Source: Polychytrium aggregatum
Lineage: Eukaryota; Chytridiomycota; Chytridiomycetes; Polychytriales
Assembly: GCF_025602895.1 (NCBI RefSeq)
Contig: NW_026516266.1
Span: 1-64,000, forward strand
Direction: 5' to 3'
DNA: 64,000 bases
Shown here: positions 11,451 through 23,090 of the stretch, in pieces
How positions within the stretch are numbered: the first letter of the stretch is position 1
Layout of the letters: the number at the start of each line of letters is the position of its first letter
The notes under the pieces: generated by a model
Databases searched by the model: none
What the model saw: only the letters and a program-made list of their open reading frames with translations
What the model was told of the DNA's origin: nothing
Program-made: the position numbers and the translations under genes

Positions 11451-12088
11451 GATCGTTGAACGGACGAGGACAATGGCAAGCGGGGGGGGGTGAGGCGGGC
11501 GATGGCGGGGATCGCTTGAGATGGAAGACAAGTGGGAAAGGCGCGGGGGCAGGGAGCGGCGCTTTTGAGGAAGGGCTGCGGCAGAGAGAGCAAGAGGATT
11601 GTTGCCCAGGGCGCGGACGAGGCCGTGTCGGGTGGGTAATGGAGTGATGGTGCGATGTTGGTGTTGATATTGATGGCGATGTTGATGCGATGTAATGTAA
11701 TGTTGATGTGATGTAATGTAATGTTGATGATATGATTGCTCGGTGTGATCCTCCAGCGATGACATTGCGGAGAGTAGAATGCCAATGCCGCAACGGCATC
11801 AACTCCACTTTGGTTGTTACATCGACTCCACCTCCATATTCACATCAGCTCCCCACCATACCCGCCGCCTCCCCGGCACACCAATCCAGCCGCTCCCGCC
11901 AATGTTCGCCGGCCCCTGCAAAGTGGCGGCAAGGACGAGCTCGTCCAGTACTGAATCGGCTGCCATTGTTCCCCGAATCCCGCGCGGCCTCGCTCGATTT
12001 CACAATTGCAGCTGCCTGCTCGATCGACCTCAACCTCCCGGCGTCGCTCGATAGCACACTCTCGTCTGCGTTGAACCCAGGCTGATAG
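11451..12088. other. Divergent intergenic region
   Basis: About 640 bases between two divergent genes. It includes a GAT/ATG-rich stretch at 11650-11740 and otherwise no recognisable element. Confidence 0.5.
11684..11725. repeat. 21-base direct repeat
   Basis: Two adjacent copies of a 21-base unit, GATG(C/T)GATGTAATGTAATG followed by TT, lie about 235 bases upstream of the SnoaL/SPIRAL1-like start codon. Confidence 0.8.
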
Positions 12089-13009
12089 ATGGGCTCCAGA
12101 AACTACTACGAACGCATGTCGGCGCTCTGGTCCGAATTCCACAGCTTCGAGCGGCGTGTCCTGCAAGCACACGAAGCTGCCCGTCGAGAGCGAAACGCCG
12201 CATTCGAAGACAAGTTACAAACAGAGGAGCGGCTGTTCAAGGCCCTGAAACAGAGGCGGTATGATATCGAGTTCAGCTGCTTGCGTAGCTCGTCGCTTCT
12301 CGACATCGATGCGGTATGTATGGCATCATTCGGGGTGGATGGTTGGCAAGTCCTCCCTCGATATGGACCCATGACACAGACACGTCCAATGGCAAAGAGT
12401 GCCAGTTCAAGCATCCTTCGAGTACCAGCAACTGACATGCGGAGAGGGGGGGGGACGCCTACACCAGTGCACCGATTCACTCTCTGTAGCCAGCAGCGAC
12501 TGTCCGTGGGAGTTGTACCAGGACGAGGCAAGTGTGTCAGTCGCCACGGAGCAACACAACGTGTGGGAATGGCTGTGGCTGGACGTCTGGATGCCCCGGT
12601 ATCAAAGAACGAACAGACGATCGTCTACGATCTGGTTGTCACAAGGGAGGAGCTGTTTGAGGCCAACAACCACGAGAGACCATACCCGATCTTGGCATGC
12701 TAACGCCCGGTCTGCATCTCTGGATCGGACGCCGTACTCCAGGACTCACCGACAGAGCTGGAGGCTTTCCAGCGATGGCGAAAGCTCCGTCGAGAGCGCC
12801 GTCGCCGTGCTGCCGAGCAACGCCGACTTCTGGAACGCTCCAGACCCTCGATCGCGGATGATGAACTCGGCGCCGGGCTTGCCGATGATACGCTCCCTTC
12901 CGCTGTAAGCCCAGTACGCATCGGCTCGATGGCGGACGGGAACATCAAGAGGCTGTGGGTGTCGGGCAGCGCTGCCTCCAGCACCACCATTGTGGCCGAA
13001 GATGCATGA
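12089..13009 (+). CDS. Small coiled-coil protein, function unknown
   Basis: I do not recognise this protein. The first exon starts MGSRNYYERMSALWSEFHSF and is charged and helical (AHEAARRERNAAFEDKLQTE), ending at a GTATGT donor near 12315. A middle region contains NEQTIVYDLVVTREELFEAN. The last exon is a basic helix (QRWRKLRRERRRRAAEQRRL) followed by an acidic tail, with TGA at 13007-13009. First and last exons share a frame interrupted only by a TAA at 12701. That TAA sits inside GCTAACG, a good branch-point match, 35 bases before CTCCAG, so I read an intron there rather than a broken gene. Exact exon ends in the middle are unsure. Confidence 0.55.
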
Positions 13010-13651
13010 GACTCGCCCACCCAACTGTCTGTCCCATGCTGGTCCGCCCCATGTTTGTCTATATGCCCGAGCTAGTCTGACTGTTCACGCGAGAGGTCTC
13101 TCGCTGGGGCCAACGACTCTTTGGTTGGCACTTGGCTCTCCAAATATACACATACTCATACCTGTTCGTCATGGGTGGCTTGTGTCCGACATGGCCATTG
13201 GAACCACCGGTCGCTTTCATATGGCATTCCAAGTTGCGATTCTCGATTGTCGTGCCAACACCCGCCGCCCCACAACTGAATTGCACTTGAACGCACATGC
13301 TGGGTGCATATCCAGGATCCGTGGGATCGGCCAGTGGCATCAAAGCTGGTGGTGGTTTCCGCGTTGCATTTTGTGAAGCCCAACCATTTTATTCAGAAAT
13401 GTATATTGAGCCATTGCCACACAAACAGATACCAACGGAGTGCGTCCTACAAGATCGAAGCAGCAAGAACAGTCGGGTTAGTGCACTGCACGGGTGCCGA
13501 TCCGTCCGAGTGCCCATCCATGCGCCATGCTCAGGGATAGAATGCTTTCTTCAAGAATCAGGTAATGTAGGTAAGAATTCGATCATCACAGCACAGCCTT
13601 GTCTGTGATGGGTGGCGGTGGCCGGGTGGAGCAGCCCGCTTACCAGATAGT
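13010..13651. other. Convergent intergenic region
   Basis: About 640 bases between the coiled-coil gene and the 3' end of RPS18. No open frame with a domain and no RNA gene was recognised; presumably the two 3' untranslated regions. Confidence 0.5.
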
Positions 13652-14753
13652 TTCTAGAGAAGGTGTCAAAACAACGGTTGTTAGAATCGTGTGAGACACA
13701 TGCGCATGCACCATCGCCAGAGCAGCCGAGCAAACAGCAAGGCTGTCGCGCTTCTACTTACAAGCCTTCTTCTTGGCGACACCGACGGTGCGGCCCTTGC
13801 GACCAGTGGTCTTGGTGTGCTGACCACGGACACGGACACCCCAGTAGTGACGGAGACCACGGTGGGCACGGATCTTCTTCAGACGCTCAAGATCCTCACG
13901 GATCTTGTTGTCGAGAACGTTGGCAACAACCTGGGTGTACTTGCCGTCCTTGACATCCTTCTGTCTGTTGAGGAACCACTCGGGGATCTTGTACTGGAGG
14001 GGGTTCTGCATGATGGTGACGATGCGCTCGAGTTCTTCGTTGGAGAGCTCACCAGCACTGGATGCCAGAAGAGAGATCCGATCAGCAGCCGATACGGGGG
14101 CTGGATTCAGCATGGTGAGGGCGTGCGGCCGCAGACACCTACCGCTTGGTGAGGTCAACGTCAGCCTTCTTGCAGACAATGTTCGAGTAGCGACGACCAA
14201 CACCACGGATGTGGGTCAGAGCGTACATGATCTTGCGGCGACCCTCAATGTTGGTGTTGAGGAGACGCAAGATGTGCTGGAACTGGTTCTTGTCTGGGAC
14301 GACGATGGACTGTGCATCGGCGCACGCAATCCAGACAGTAAGAGAAAGTATCGTGGACCAACATTAGTATCCATGGAATGAGAAACCTGGGCAGATGGCC
14401 GCTGCCGACGGTCCGAATGGATGATGTGTCGATAATAGTTGTCCAGCAAAAGCGGGTCTGCCCATGAGAGACGCCCAAACGATCGAGCCGCCACAGTCGA
14501 TGCTGCTGGGTTCGTGAAACGCAGGTGTCGAGCGTCTGTTGCGTTGTTGGAAGGTAGCGACACGGCCGGGCATTTCGTCGATTGCGGGGATCCGTCCTAT
14601 CCATCGTAGCTGAGCATCCAATCCGGGTCGAGGTATCGTTCATCCATCCATCCATCCATCCATCCATCTATCCATCCATCCATCGATGCGTTCATCGGCA
14701 GAGGCGGTCGCATCCGGCTCGTGTTGGTGTGTCGTCCATGGACTACATACCAT
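13652..14753 (-). CDS. RPS18: 40S ribosomal protein S18 (uS13)
   Basis: Small-subunit protein at the head of the 40S subunit, contacting 18S rRNA and the inter-subunit bridges. Near-universal blocks are present: [58 protein letters not shown]. My model has four exons. Exon 1 is only ATG (14753-14751) followed by a GTATGT donor. Exon 2 is 14309-14143 (start SIVVPDKN). Exon 3 is 14057-13762. A GTAAGT donor then splits the last codon, and splicing to CTCTAG|AA gives a TAA stop at 13653-13652, for 155 residues ending KKKA. If that last intron is not spliced, the frame reads two more residues (CK) and stops at TAG 13756-13754. Identity is certain; the two terminal exons are inferred from splice signals. 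Confidence 0.96.
14639..14684. repeat. (CATC)n tetranucleotide microsatellite
   Basis: About eleven CATC/CATC-like units, one with a single change (CTAT), lie in the 441-base first intron of RPS18. Confidence 0.9.
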
Positions 14754-15682
14754 GTTGATAATGCTACAAAGTCCGTGTGGAAGAGGGCGATACACTGTGG
14801 CTGCCGCGGCCCAACATGTTTTGTCCTCGGCGGCTCTCGCGCACCGCACCACGTGATGTGGCGCAGACTGCCTAGCGCTCCCACGGCCTGGTACTTCTGC
14901 CAGCATATCTGCCAGCATATCTGCCAGCATATCTGTCTTCGTAGTTGCCAGAAGCCACCAGCCAGCAGCCAGAGGCTGGGACGGCGTGTCCTCCATACCG
15001 GTCGTCCTTAGCATTAGTCCTGAAACCGCACGGCAATAAGCGCCATCTCTGGTCAGCGCGGATCATACATCGGACACAGCGACATCGATCTGCGCGTCCG
15101 TCCGAGTTGGCACCAGTTTGCGCTCAGGAGAAACAGGACGGATTCGCTCCCATCCTATTTGCGTGGCGGTTGTCAGTTTGTGTTCAGTAGGTCATTTGAA
15201 ATCGAAAGGATCACCTCGGCAATCCCCAAGTGAAGACCGCGGGTTGCCATCCGGTCTCCACAATCGCCCTGCACATACGATCGTATCGCGCGCCGCATCG
15301 TGGTCGATTCTGCGCTTCATGGCAACTGTGATATTGCAGCATCGTAGTGCAGCGATGCATGGGTGCATTTCGGACCCAGAATAGCGCCGTGCCTGGTTCA
15401 AAACAGGGTGTCACGCTTCGGTTTGGGTGTGATGTCAGCGGCGAGCGATTGGATATACAGCCAGCGATACGAGGGAGACACATTCATGAAGGCTGCATCG
15501 ATGAGGACGGCATCGATGAGGGCAACATCCGCTGGCAAGCACCGGACTGGTTGTTGAGCGTCGAGCCGTGTGCGGCGCTGTCGGGCAAACAGCAAACAAT
15601 CCCAGGGGGCTTTTTGGCTGCCGATCCGCCGCCAGCCATCGCCCGCTGCGCCCTTCCTCGCATCTGTCCGCCTGCTGTCGCC
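14754..15682. other. Divergent intergenic region, RPS18 / ribulose-phosphate epimerase
   Basis: About 930 bases between two divergent genes. Apart from the 12-base repeat at 14898-14933 I see no defined element. Open frames here are short and lack domain character. Confidence 0.5.
14898..14933. repeat. 12-base tandem repeat, three copies
   Basis: The unit TGCCAGCATATC occurs three times without change, about 145 bases upstream of the inferred RPS18 start codon. Confidence 0.9.
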
Positions 15683-17100
15683 ATGCCTGTCCCCAAGATC
15701 GCCCCCTCCATGCTCTCCAGCGACTTTGCCAACCTCGCTGGGGAGGCCAAGCGCATGGTCGAAGCCGGAGCCGACTATCTGCACATGGATGTCATGGATG
15801 GGTGAGTCGCAGCGGACATCTGTCCATCCAAGTCTGTCCCGCCACTCTGGCTCGTCCTGCGGGCTTGGGGTCTCGGCAGGACTCGGCAGGTCTCGCCGCC
15901 GTCGCTCTGCTCCGTATCCCAGGATCCCGCACGGCAAATCATCGGGTCAGCCGGCCGATCGTTAGCGACTTATCTGCCGCCCTTCGATCGATGCAGCCAC
16001 TTTGTGCCCAACCTCACCCTCGGAGCCCCCATCATCAAGTGTCTGCGCAAGCACACGAACGCATTCCTGGGTATCTGTTTGTCGAGCTTGCCGCCGCCGC
16101 TCTGGTCCTGGGTCCTGGGTCCTGGGTCCGCCGTCTGCCATGCCTCAAATGGCATTCTCTAATCGCTCGCCCGTAACCTGCACTTACAGATTGCCATTTG
16201 ATGGTCTCGAACCCTGAACAGGTAAGCATATCCTGCTCTATGCCGCCGCATCCTCGCCCTGAGAGCATTGTCTGCACCACCGGCATCACCGGCCCAAGTT
16301 ACTGACGCTATCTGTTCTGCTGCAAGTGGGTCGATGACTACGCAAAGGCCGGTGCATCCATGTACACTTTCCATATCGAGGCCACAGGTGAGTGCCGAAG
16401 GCAAACGACGGAGCCGACAGTGACCAAATCGGTGAGGGCGCTGTCGCATGTCGAAGCGAAACAGCCGTCGATCCTGATCAAAGCACGGTGCTGTTGCAGC
16501 CAACGCTGCTGCCCTGATTGCCAAGGTGCGTGCCACCGGCATGAAGGTCGGTATTGCCGTTAAGCCCAAGACGGCAATCGAGTCGGTCTTTGACTACGCC
16601 AACGATGTCGACATGATTTTGATCATGACCGTCGGTAAGCAGCGGCTCCTTGACATACACGAGCGAGGGCCGCGCTGTATCCAGGGCATCATTGTCGATT
16701 GTTCGAGAGCATGACACTGTGAACCAGTGAATCTGGTTCCAGAGAAGCAGCATGGGCTTTCTGCAACACATGAGCTACTCAGCAGCGGTCTGGGCTGTGG
16801 CAAAAGTGAGATTGTTAAGCCCGCTCGCTTCCCCCTCGCCACCGGGTCGGAACAGAGCCTGGATTCGGCGGCCAGGCCTTCATGAACGACTGCCTCCCCA
16901 AGGTCCGCGCTCTGCGCCAAAAGTTCCCCAACCTCGACATCCAAGTCGATGGCGGTCTTGCCAACGACACCATCGAGCGGGCCACCGAGGCTGGCGCCAA
17001 CGTCATCGTCGCCGGCACCTCGATCTTTAGTGCCCCATCGCCCAAGGATACCATCCAGCACTTCCGCGACTGTGTCCTGCGAAACGTCACCAACAAATAA
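15683..17100 (+). CDS. RPE1: Ribulose-phosphate 3-epimerase
   Basis: Interconverts ribulose 5-phosphate and xylulose 5-phosphate in the non-oxidative pentose phosphate pathway; cytosolic TIM barrel. Six exons assemble the full family pattern: [20 protein letters not shown] and [10 protein letters not shown] (exon 1, 15683-15801), [14 protein letters not shown] (15997-16070), [11 protein letters not shown] (16190-16221), [20 protein letters not shown], then [15 protein letters not shown] and DMILIMTV, and finally [16 protein letters not shown] and VIVAGTSIF with TAA at 17098-17100. The metal-binding His and Asp residues (HMDVMDG, HLMV, DGG) are all present. Introns are GT-AG, for example donors at 15802 and 16071. 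Nothing appears broken. Confidence 0.96.
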
Positions 17101-17514
17101 AGGAGGTTTCATGCATCGGCGAAACGATGCCGAAAGACCAACCCCACAACGAGCTGGCGTGGGAGCGTGCCATGGTGGGCGTCGCATGAGCCGACCGGGT
17201 GCGGTCCGTTTGCCCTGGTCCTCCAGTGCTGGTCCTCCAGTGTTGGGCCTCGGTCGCTTGTGCAGTGCTCGCAGAACGAAATGATGCAATGGCCCTGGCA
17301 AGAACCAGATGCCTCTCGGTCGCGCCTCGCTGGACTTCTCGCCGTCATCTCGTTGAGAGAGGCTGTCGCTCTCTGTGCCTGTGTTCTCTCTCGGCGAGAC
17401 GGGCCGAGAAGCCTGTTCAATGTCTCAGACGCGGATCTGCAGGGTGGCAGCCCGATCTGACTCTTCTCGCCGATCGCAGCAGCAGCAGCAAGCTTTCCCC
17501 CTCGAGGCCGCAGT
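17101..17514. other. Intergenic region, same-strand genes
   Basis: About 410 bases. It contains a short CTGGTCCTCCAGTG repeat near 17216-17240 and a C/T-rich leader just before the next start codon; no gene seen. Confidence 0.5.
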
Positions 17515-19729
17515 ATGGACAGCCAAGAACAGACCCAGGATCGTGCCGCCAAGCGCAAGGTCGACGAGATCGCCACCCCAAAGAAGCCTGCGAGCGAGTC
17601 TGTGGAGGTGAGCGGACACGACAGACCACCAGTGCTTGCGCTCTGCGCTTGCAGAACCCAGTGTCCGTCGTCTCAAGCCGGATTACATCTAGCTGCTGTC
17701 CAGCGGCCAGTGTCCATCCTGCGTCGACACTAACGGCGTCCCAAACTCCAGCAGGCACCCGCCGAGGCCAAGATCTCGCCGCCCCTCAAAAAGATTGCGA
17801 TTGAACCCACCGACGGCGATGGCGAACAGGAAAATGGCCAGCAGGACACAGAGGTTTGTCCAAGGCACGCCATTTGATCTTCCCGCCTTGTGCATTTTGT
17901 CTTTGACTGGCTCTGCCAGCCGAGCATCCTGTTGCAGCTGTGTTCCTTCCCAGCGCTTGCCTGATCCCGCCCACAAGCCCGCACTGACCCTCCGATCTCG
18001 TCGCTGCCATCGGTAACCCGATCCGACGGCGTCGCTCTGCTGCCCCCCCCCGACTCCACCACCATGCTATCGTCAGATCGAGAGAACGAGCAAAGTCAAG
18101 AAGGAAAGCCCAAAGAAAGACAGCATCAAGACCGACAGCCCGAAAAAGGTCGCCTCGACCCTCTCACTATTCGGAGGGGGCTCGGGTGCCTCATGGGACG
18201 ACTGGACAGATGATGCGCCAAAGAAGCCTGCAGTCACCACAGGCAGCGACAAGCCCGGTGCTCTGGCCGATCCAGGGCGCAAGCATCTACCAGCTAAATC
18301 GGTCGGAATTCCCGAGTCGCCGCTCGGTGCTCTGTCATCGCATTCGGGCACCGACAAATCGTCGCAGACCACGGGCGGGTCAACGTCGATCTTTGATGTG
18401 AGTCTCCCCCCCCTTCGATAGTCAAGCGCGGAGACGGCCATGCACGGGAGATAATCAAGCATGGAGATGGCCGCGCATAGATAGCCGCCGCCGGCCGATT
18501 GTCTCCCGACCACAGTGGTTTACTTTGCAGCCGCTAACGCCCCGAGATTGCTCCCTCCAGCGCTTGAAGAGTGCGACCTCCCTGGGCACGACCACATTCC
18601 GATCGTTCGCGGGACCGACCTTTGGCTCGTCCACCTCGTCGTACTCGGGACTATCATTTGGCTCCCAGGCCAACAAGGATGACCAGTCGTCGTTCAGCTC
18701 ACTGCTTTCCAGCCAGCAAGAAGATTCGGCCGAGGCGGACGACGTAGAGGCCGAGGCTCCCATCGAGATTGCGCCAGTGGTCAGCCTCGAGCTGCAAGAA
18801 GGTATGCCGTCACTTTTGGATTGGTTCACACAGCAGCGGCCGGGCGTGGTTCGCCTGACTACCTGTACTAATCTGTCGAGGTTCTAGTTGTCACCGGAGA
18901 GGAAGACGAAAAGACACTCTTTCAGGTACATCCCTCGCAGATATTGACTTTTGGTTGAGTCCGAAGCACCGGTGGCGGGTTGCTCTGGAACAAAGCTCCC
19001 CACCACTGCCGGATTCCAGCATATTGACCGACAGCGCCCGCTATCTCGTGAATCGTCCAGACTCGCTGCAAGCTCTTCCACTGGAAAGACCAGAAGTGGT
19101 GCGAGCGAGGCACAGGCTCTCTGCGAGTCAATGCCAAGAGAGACAGCATTGCGCGATCCCGGTTAGGTATGTGTCGGCGAGTTGTTCTGCCAGCGACAAC
19201 ACCATGAAGCATTCCCTCTGGACTGCGGCGGAAGGGCATAGCTCGACCGCAGAGCACACACCTCGGCTGGCGAGCTCTGTTGTCACTCTCTCGGTATATT
19301 CGTGCCCTGATGTGTGTTTTTATTGGCCGCCAGTGATGAGAAGCGAGGGAGTTCTGCGATTGATCCTCAACACCGCCATCTACAACAAAATGCCCGTCGA
19401 GCAATACCAGGGGCGGTATGTGCGCTTTGCCGCATTTGAAACGGACGAGAGCGGCACCACCACTCTGACTCGATATCTGGTCAAGGTAAGACCGACAATC
19501 CGCTGCTGAGCGCCATCGACAGCGAGACGGCGGAGCAACGACTCTCTGAACATACGACGGCTGGTGTAGCTGCTGCACACCTCCGATTGCAGTATTTTAG
19601 AGGAAGTACACCACACCGGGACTGGAGTGCTGACAGCTCTATCGCCACCAGGTTGCCAACGACGACGCCGGCAAGGAGCTCGTAAAAGCGGTTGTGGCTG
19701 CCTCAGCTAAAGCAGCCAAAGCCGAGTAA
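17515..19729 (+). CDS. RanBP3/Yrb2-like Ran-binding protein
   Basis: Nuclear cofactor of Ran-dependent transport. The N-terminus carries NLS-like basic motifs (AAKRKVDE, PPLKKIAIEP). A lysine-rich linker (KVKKESPKKDSIKTDSPKK) and a Ser/Gly-rich part with sparse FG-type motifs (PTFGSS, LSFGSQ) follow. A RanBD1 domain is split over several exons: VVTGEEDEKTLFQ near 18890, then TRCKLFHWKDQKWCERGTG and RVNAKRDSIARSR at about 19051-19150, and LRLILNTAIYNKMPVEQYQG at about 19354-19415. The last exon ends KAVVAASAKAAKAE with TAA at 19727-19729. The NLS plus single C-terminal RanBD1 layout matches Yrb2/RanBP3 (Crm1 export cofactors) better than cytosolic RanBP1; Nup2/Nup50-like is the alternative. 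The RanBD1 call is firm, the subtype less so. Confidence 0.85.
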
Positions 19730-20107
19730 GGCTCATACACTGCTGTACATACGCAGAGCTTTGGATGGGCCACTGTGCGGAATACACTGTACACTTGACA
19801 CATGCGGGACACTATCCCTATCTCATATGCCAGCGTTGTAGGAGATGGCTCGCATCCAACCGAGCCCATATGCAACGAGATCGATCGCCTCGGCGGCCTC
19901 CGAGTGAAGCCTCCCAGCGGCAGACTCGGAGCTGCCCAGCATCGATGTTTTTGGCGGTCAAGCATCCGCCAGTGTGCCTTGTTGGCGCCTGTCACTTTGC
20001 CCGCCGTCATTTGCCCGCCTTTGGCAAGAACCACCTCTCTGCTCTCCCCAGCCGCCCGCTGCAACCTCGATCGGCTGGATCGACTGGAGGCCCGTGCTCT
20101 AATCGCC
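19730..20107. other. Intergenic region
   Basis: About 380 bases between two same-strand genes, with nothing recognisable. Confidence 0.5.
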
Positions 20108-23090
20108 ATGACCATGTCGACTCCCTCGTCGCTAGAGGGCGAGTTCGGTCTCGAGTTCAAGCGATCCTGTGCCGAGGCCGATGGCACACCGCCGACAATG
20201 TCGCTTGGCGAGGCGGTATCGCTGATCAGCCGATTTGCATTGCTCCACAACGTTTTCATCGGGCAGCAACACATGATGCAAATCCAGGCCCAGCTGCACA
20301 AGAATCCAGACATCTCTCTCACCGAGCATGAGGCCCTGGAGCTCTTCAGCACCCTCTGCACTCTGGCCGATCGAGATGATAGTCCGGCACTGGACGACAA
20401 GCCTGGGCACTCGCCAGCACCCGTTCCTCCATCGGATCCGCTACCAGGCCCGGAGCTGCTCGCGCTGGTTCCAGAGCCGATCGCTATGGGACCACGCCCA
20501 TGGTCGTCCAAGTTGCCCAAGCGGAAATCCCTCATCAGGAAGATCAATGAGAGGCGAGCGGCCGAGCCCACGGCCGAGATCATTGATCAGTCATTCGTCC
20601 CCGCCAGCGGCCTGACCAAGGCCGAGGTCCCCAGCGAACCCAATATCCCGAGAGACGATGCGGACCGTGAGCTTCCCTTGCTTCAGATCGACAAGCTCGA
20701 ACAAGAGCATGCGTCCAGAGAACATCCCTCAAGAGACCATGTGGTAAGACCGTCGCTTGTTCTGGCCAATATGCTATATCCTGGTATCGTGTCGATGGGC
20801 ATCTGTAGTTGCTGATGCGACTTGGCTATGACGCTAATCGAATGCACTCGTCTGACTCAACGTTACCCACTCATAACTCAGACCAAGGACGAGGAGATCC
20901 GCAATCTCAAGGCCCAGCTGCGGTCGCACCGGAAGCAGCTCGAGGAGAAGGACTATTTGATCAAGGCTCACGATCAACAGCTCGAGGCTCTCCTGCAAAC
21001 CAACGGCGATCTTAGAGCCGAGGTGGCGACTGCCCGAAAAACGATTGCAGAGCTCAAGTCGAGCGAGTCCAAGCTGTCCGAGTACGTCCACAAGGTATGG
21101 GCCTTGAAGTCTGACATTCTCAGGTGCTTGCCAACCATTTCTCATGTCACTATTGACAACCATCGCACCCCTTTCGACTCTGCCGAGCAGCTCGAGAGCG
21201 ACTTGGACGCTTCTGTGGGGCAAAAAAAGAAGCCATCACCGATCAAGCAGCGACTGGCCCTGCTCGAAGGTACCGGTGCAGCCCCTCAGTCACTTGCACT
21301 TATCCCTTAGTGGCCGACGACCTTTGGTACTGACAGATCCAGTTTCTCGCTCTGCCCGCAGATGAAAATCGTCAGCTCAAAAACACTCTTTCGGATCATC
21401 AAAGGGACTCGGCAGAAACAATATCCGCCAAGGAGGAGATTATATCGGAGCTTCAGGCTCTGCTCGAGACATACACAATGCGGATGCAAGAGGTACGCGG
21501 CCTGCTGTCGCCGTTGCTTTCTCGGCCCGTTGATCGAGTTCAGAGCCCTGCTGATTTCTTGAGAGCCCTGTCGATTTCTTGAGAGCCATCACCTCACCAA
21601 CGAGCTCACAACGAAACTCGTGTCTCTCAGTCGCCGATCCAGCCCGAGGAGTTACCCAGTATGCTCGTCCAAACGATCTTGGACACCCACGAAACCTTGG
21701 ACTTGCCCGACTCTGTGACCCTCGGCAATGCAGTGCCGCCAACCAAATGCACAGATACGCCTGGGTAAGCCAAACTAGTGCCCGTCTCTTACACAGGCAA
21801 TGGCCGATACCTGACGGCTGCTGATTATGGTCAACCTCCAGAATCCAACCATCACACGTTGCTACCTGCGATATCGAGACGCAAACCGCGCTTGAGGTTG
21901 ACGAAGGTAAGATTTCCGACATCCGCCAGCTACCTGATCGTGGGCCAGTCTCTCTGATGCGGCGGTGCTTGATTCAGACTTTAGCGATATCCATATCCAT
22001 CATAAGCTGGAGCAACAGCTCCGGAATCAAGGTGAGTCTCGGCACTGGCCCTTGCACCAAACCCACAACGGGCCATTGAAAGCGCCATAGCCCTGCTTAT
22101 TGGATCCATTCAGTGTACTTAATGACAACGCTTTGTTACGATGGCTGCGGTTCCCAGAGTCATTGGCTTCCCTGCTCAAGAGGGAAAATGTGAGTGCTCG
22201 AGCAAATCCAGAGTTGGACTGATGTCGTGAAGATTGTGTCAGAAAGCAAAAGGAACGAGGCAACCAGGCAGCAGCAATTCTGGATGAATGTGCCGCTGCG
22301 TCGGCATGACTGACACTTCATCGATCACGCAGGAGGAACTGCAATCGCAGCTCACTCAAGTTAACCTGCTGCTCAAAGACAACCAAGTGCAGCTCAAGCT
22401 GTTCCAGCACAACGAGCGGGAGCTGGTGCAGTGGATTGAGATGCAGAAAAAGGACGTTCTGGAATTGACGCACCAGATCGCTGGTATTGAGAAAGGTGAG
22501 CTGAGCGAGCACTGGTTCTGGCGGCATGCCGCTGACGATGATCCTGAGAGCAATCTCCAAATGGACGTACGCTCTCTCGGCATGGCTGTGGCAGTGCACG
22601 TCCATTTGAACCTATTTCTGCGATGCATGAGTCGCACCGTTGCATGCGATCTCTTCCGGCGAAACCAACGTGCCCCAATCAACTCTACCTTGCAGGAATG
22701 GAAGCCGAGATCCGCAAGGTACAGACACTTGCGCAGATACAGCGCGACAGACATGGCCATCCTCAGCCATCAGAGATGCTGCTCGAGCAAGACAGTAGCA
22801 CGGATTCAGTCCCCAAGATCCCAGGACGGTGGAGCAGCAGAGCCTCGGTCTCAGAAACATTATGCAGCTCTCCGGACCACGAAAGCCCAGGATCTCAGAC
22901 CAAAGGTGTCCCGCTTGGTGGTCTGAAGCTGCACTCGGAAACTCTGTCTGGGCCTTGGACTCTTGCCATTGCGCTCGTCGCACTCATATTCCTGGGGCTA
23001 GTGGTCACTGCAGGCCTCCACCCTGCTGATGGGCTCATTGGCCGCACCCTCTCCGTGCTGCTGCCCGCTGTCCCAAATCCCATCACCTGA
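20108..23090 (+). CDS. Tail-anchored coiled-coil protein, function unknown
   Basis: I do not recognise an orthologue. The first exon (MTMSTPSSLEGEFGLEFKRS...) has a helical block (SLISRFALLHNVFIGQQHMM) and an acidic, Pro-rich segment, ending at a GTAAGA donor near 20743. Many short exons of coiled coil follow: KDEEIRNLKAQLRSHRKQLE near 20886, DENRQLKNTLSDHQRD near 21361, QPEELPSMLVQTILDTHETL near 21642, and QLTQVNLLLKDNQVQLKLFQ near 22350. The last exon contains a single hydrophobic helix (WTLAIALVALIFLGLVVTAG, near 22956) followed by about 24 residues ending LLPAVPNPIT and TGA at 23088-23090. This is the layout of a tail-anchored membrane protein with a short lumenal end. Several internal exon borders are provisional. 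Confidence 0.68.

Noticed and set aside
14639-14933. Repeat cluster considered as a CRISPR or mobile-element end
   Set aside because: Units are 4 and 12 bases in direct tandem without spacers, terminal inverted repeats or target duplications; they are simple microsatellite/minisatellite DNA.
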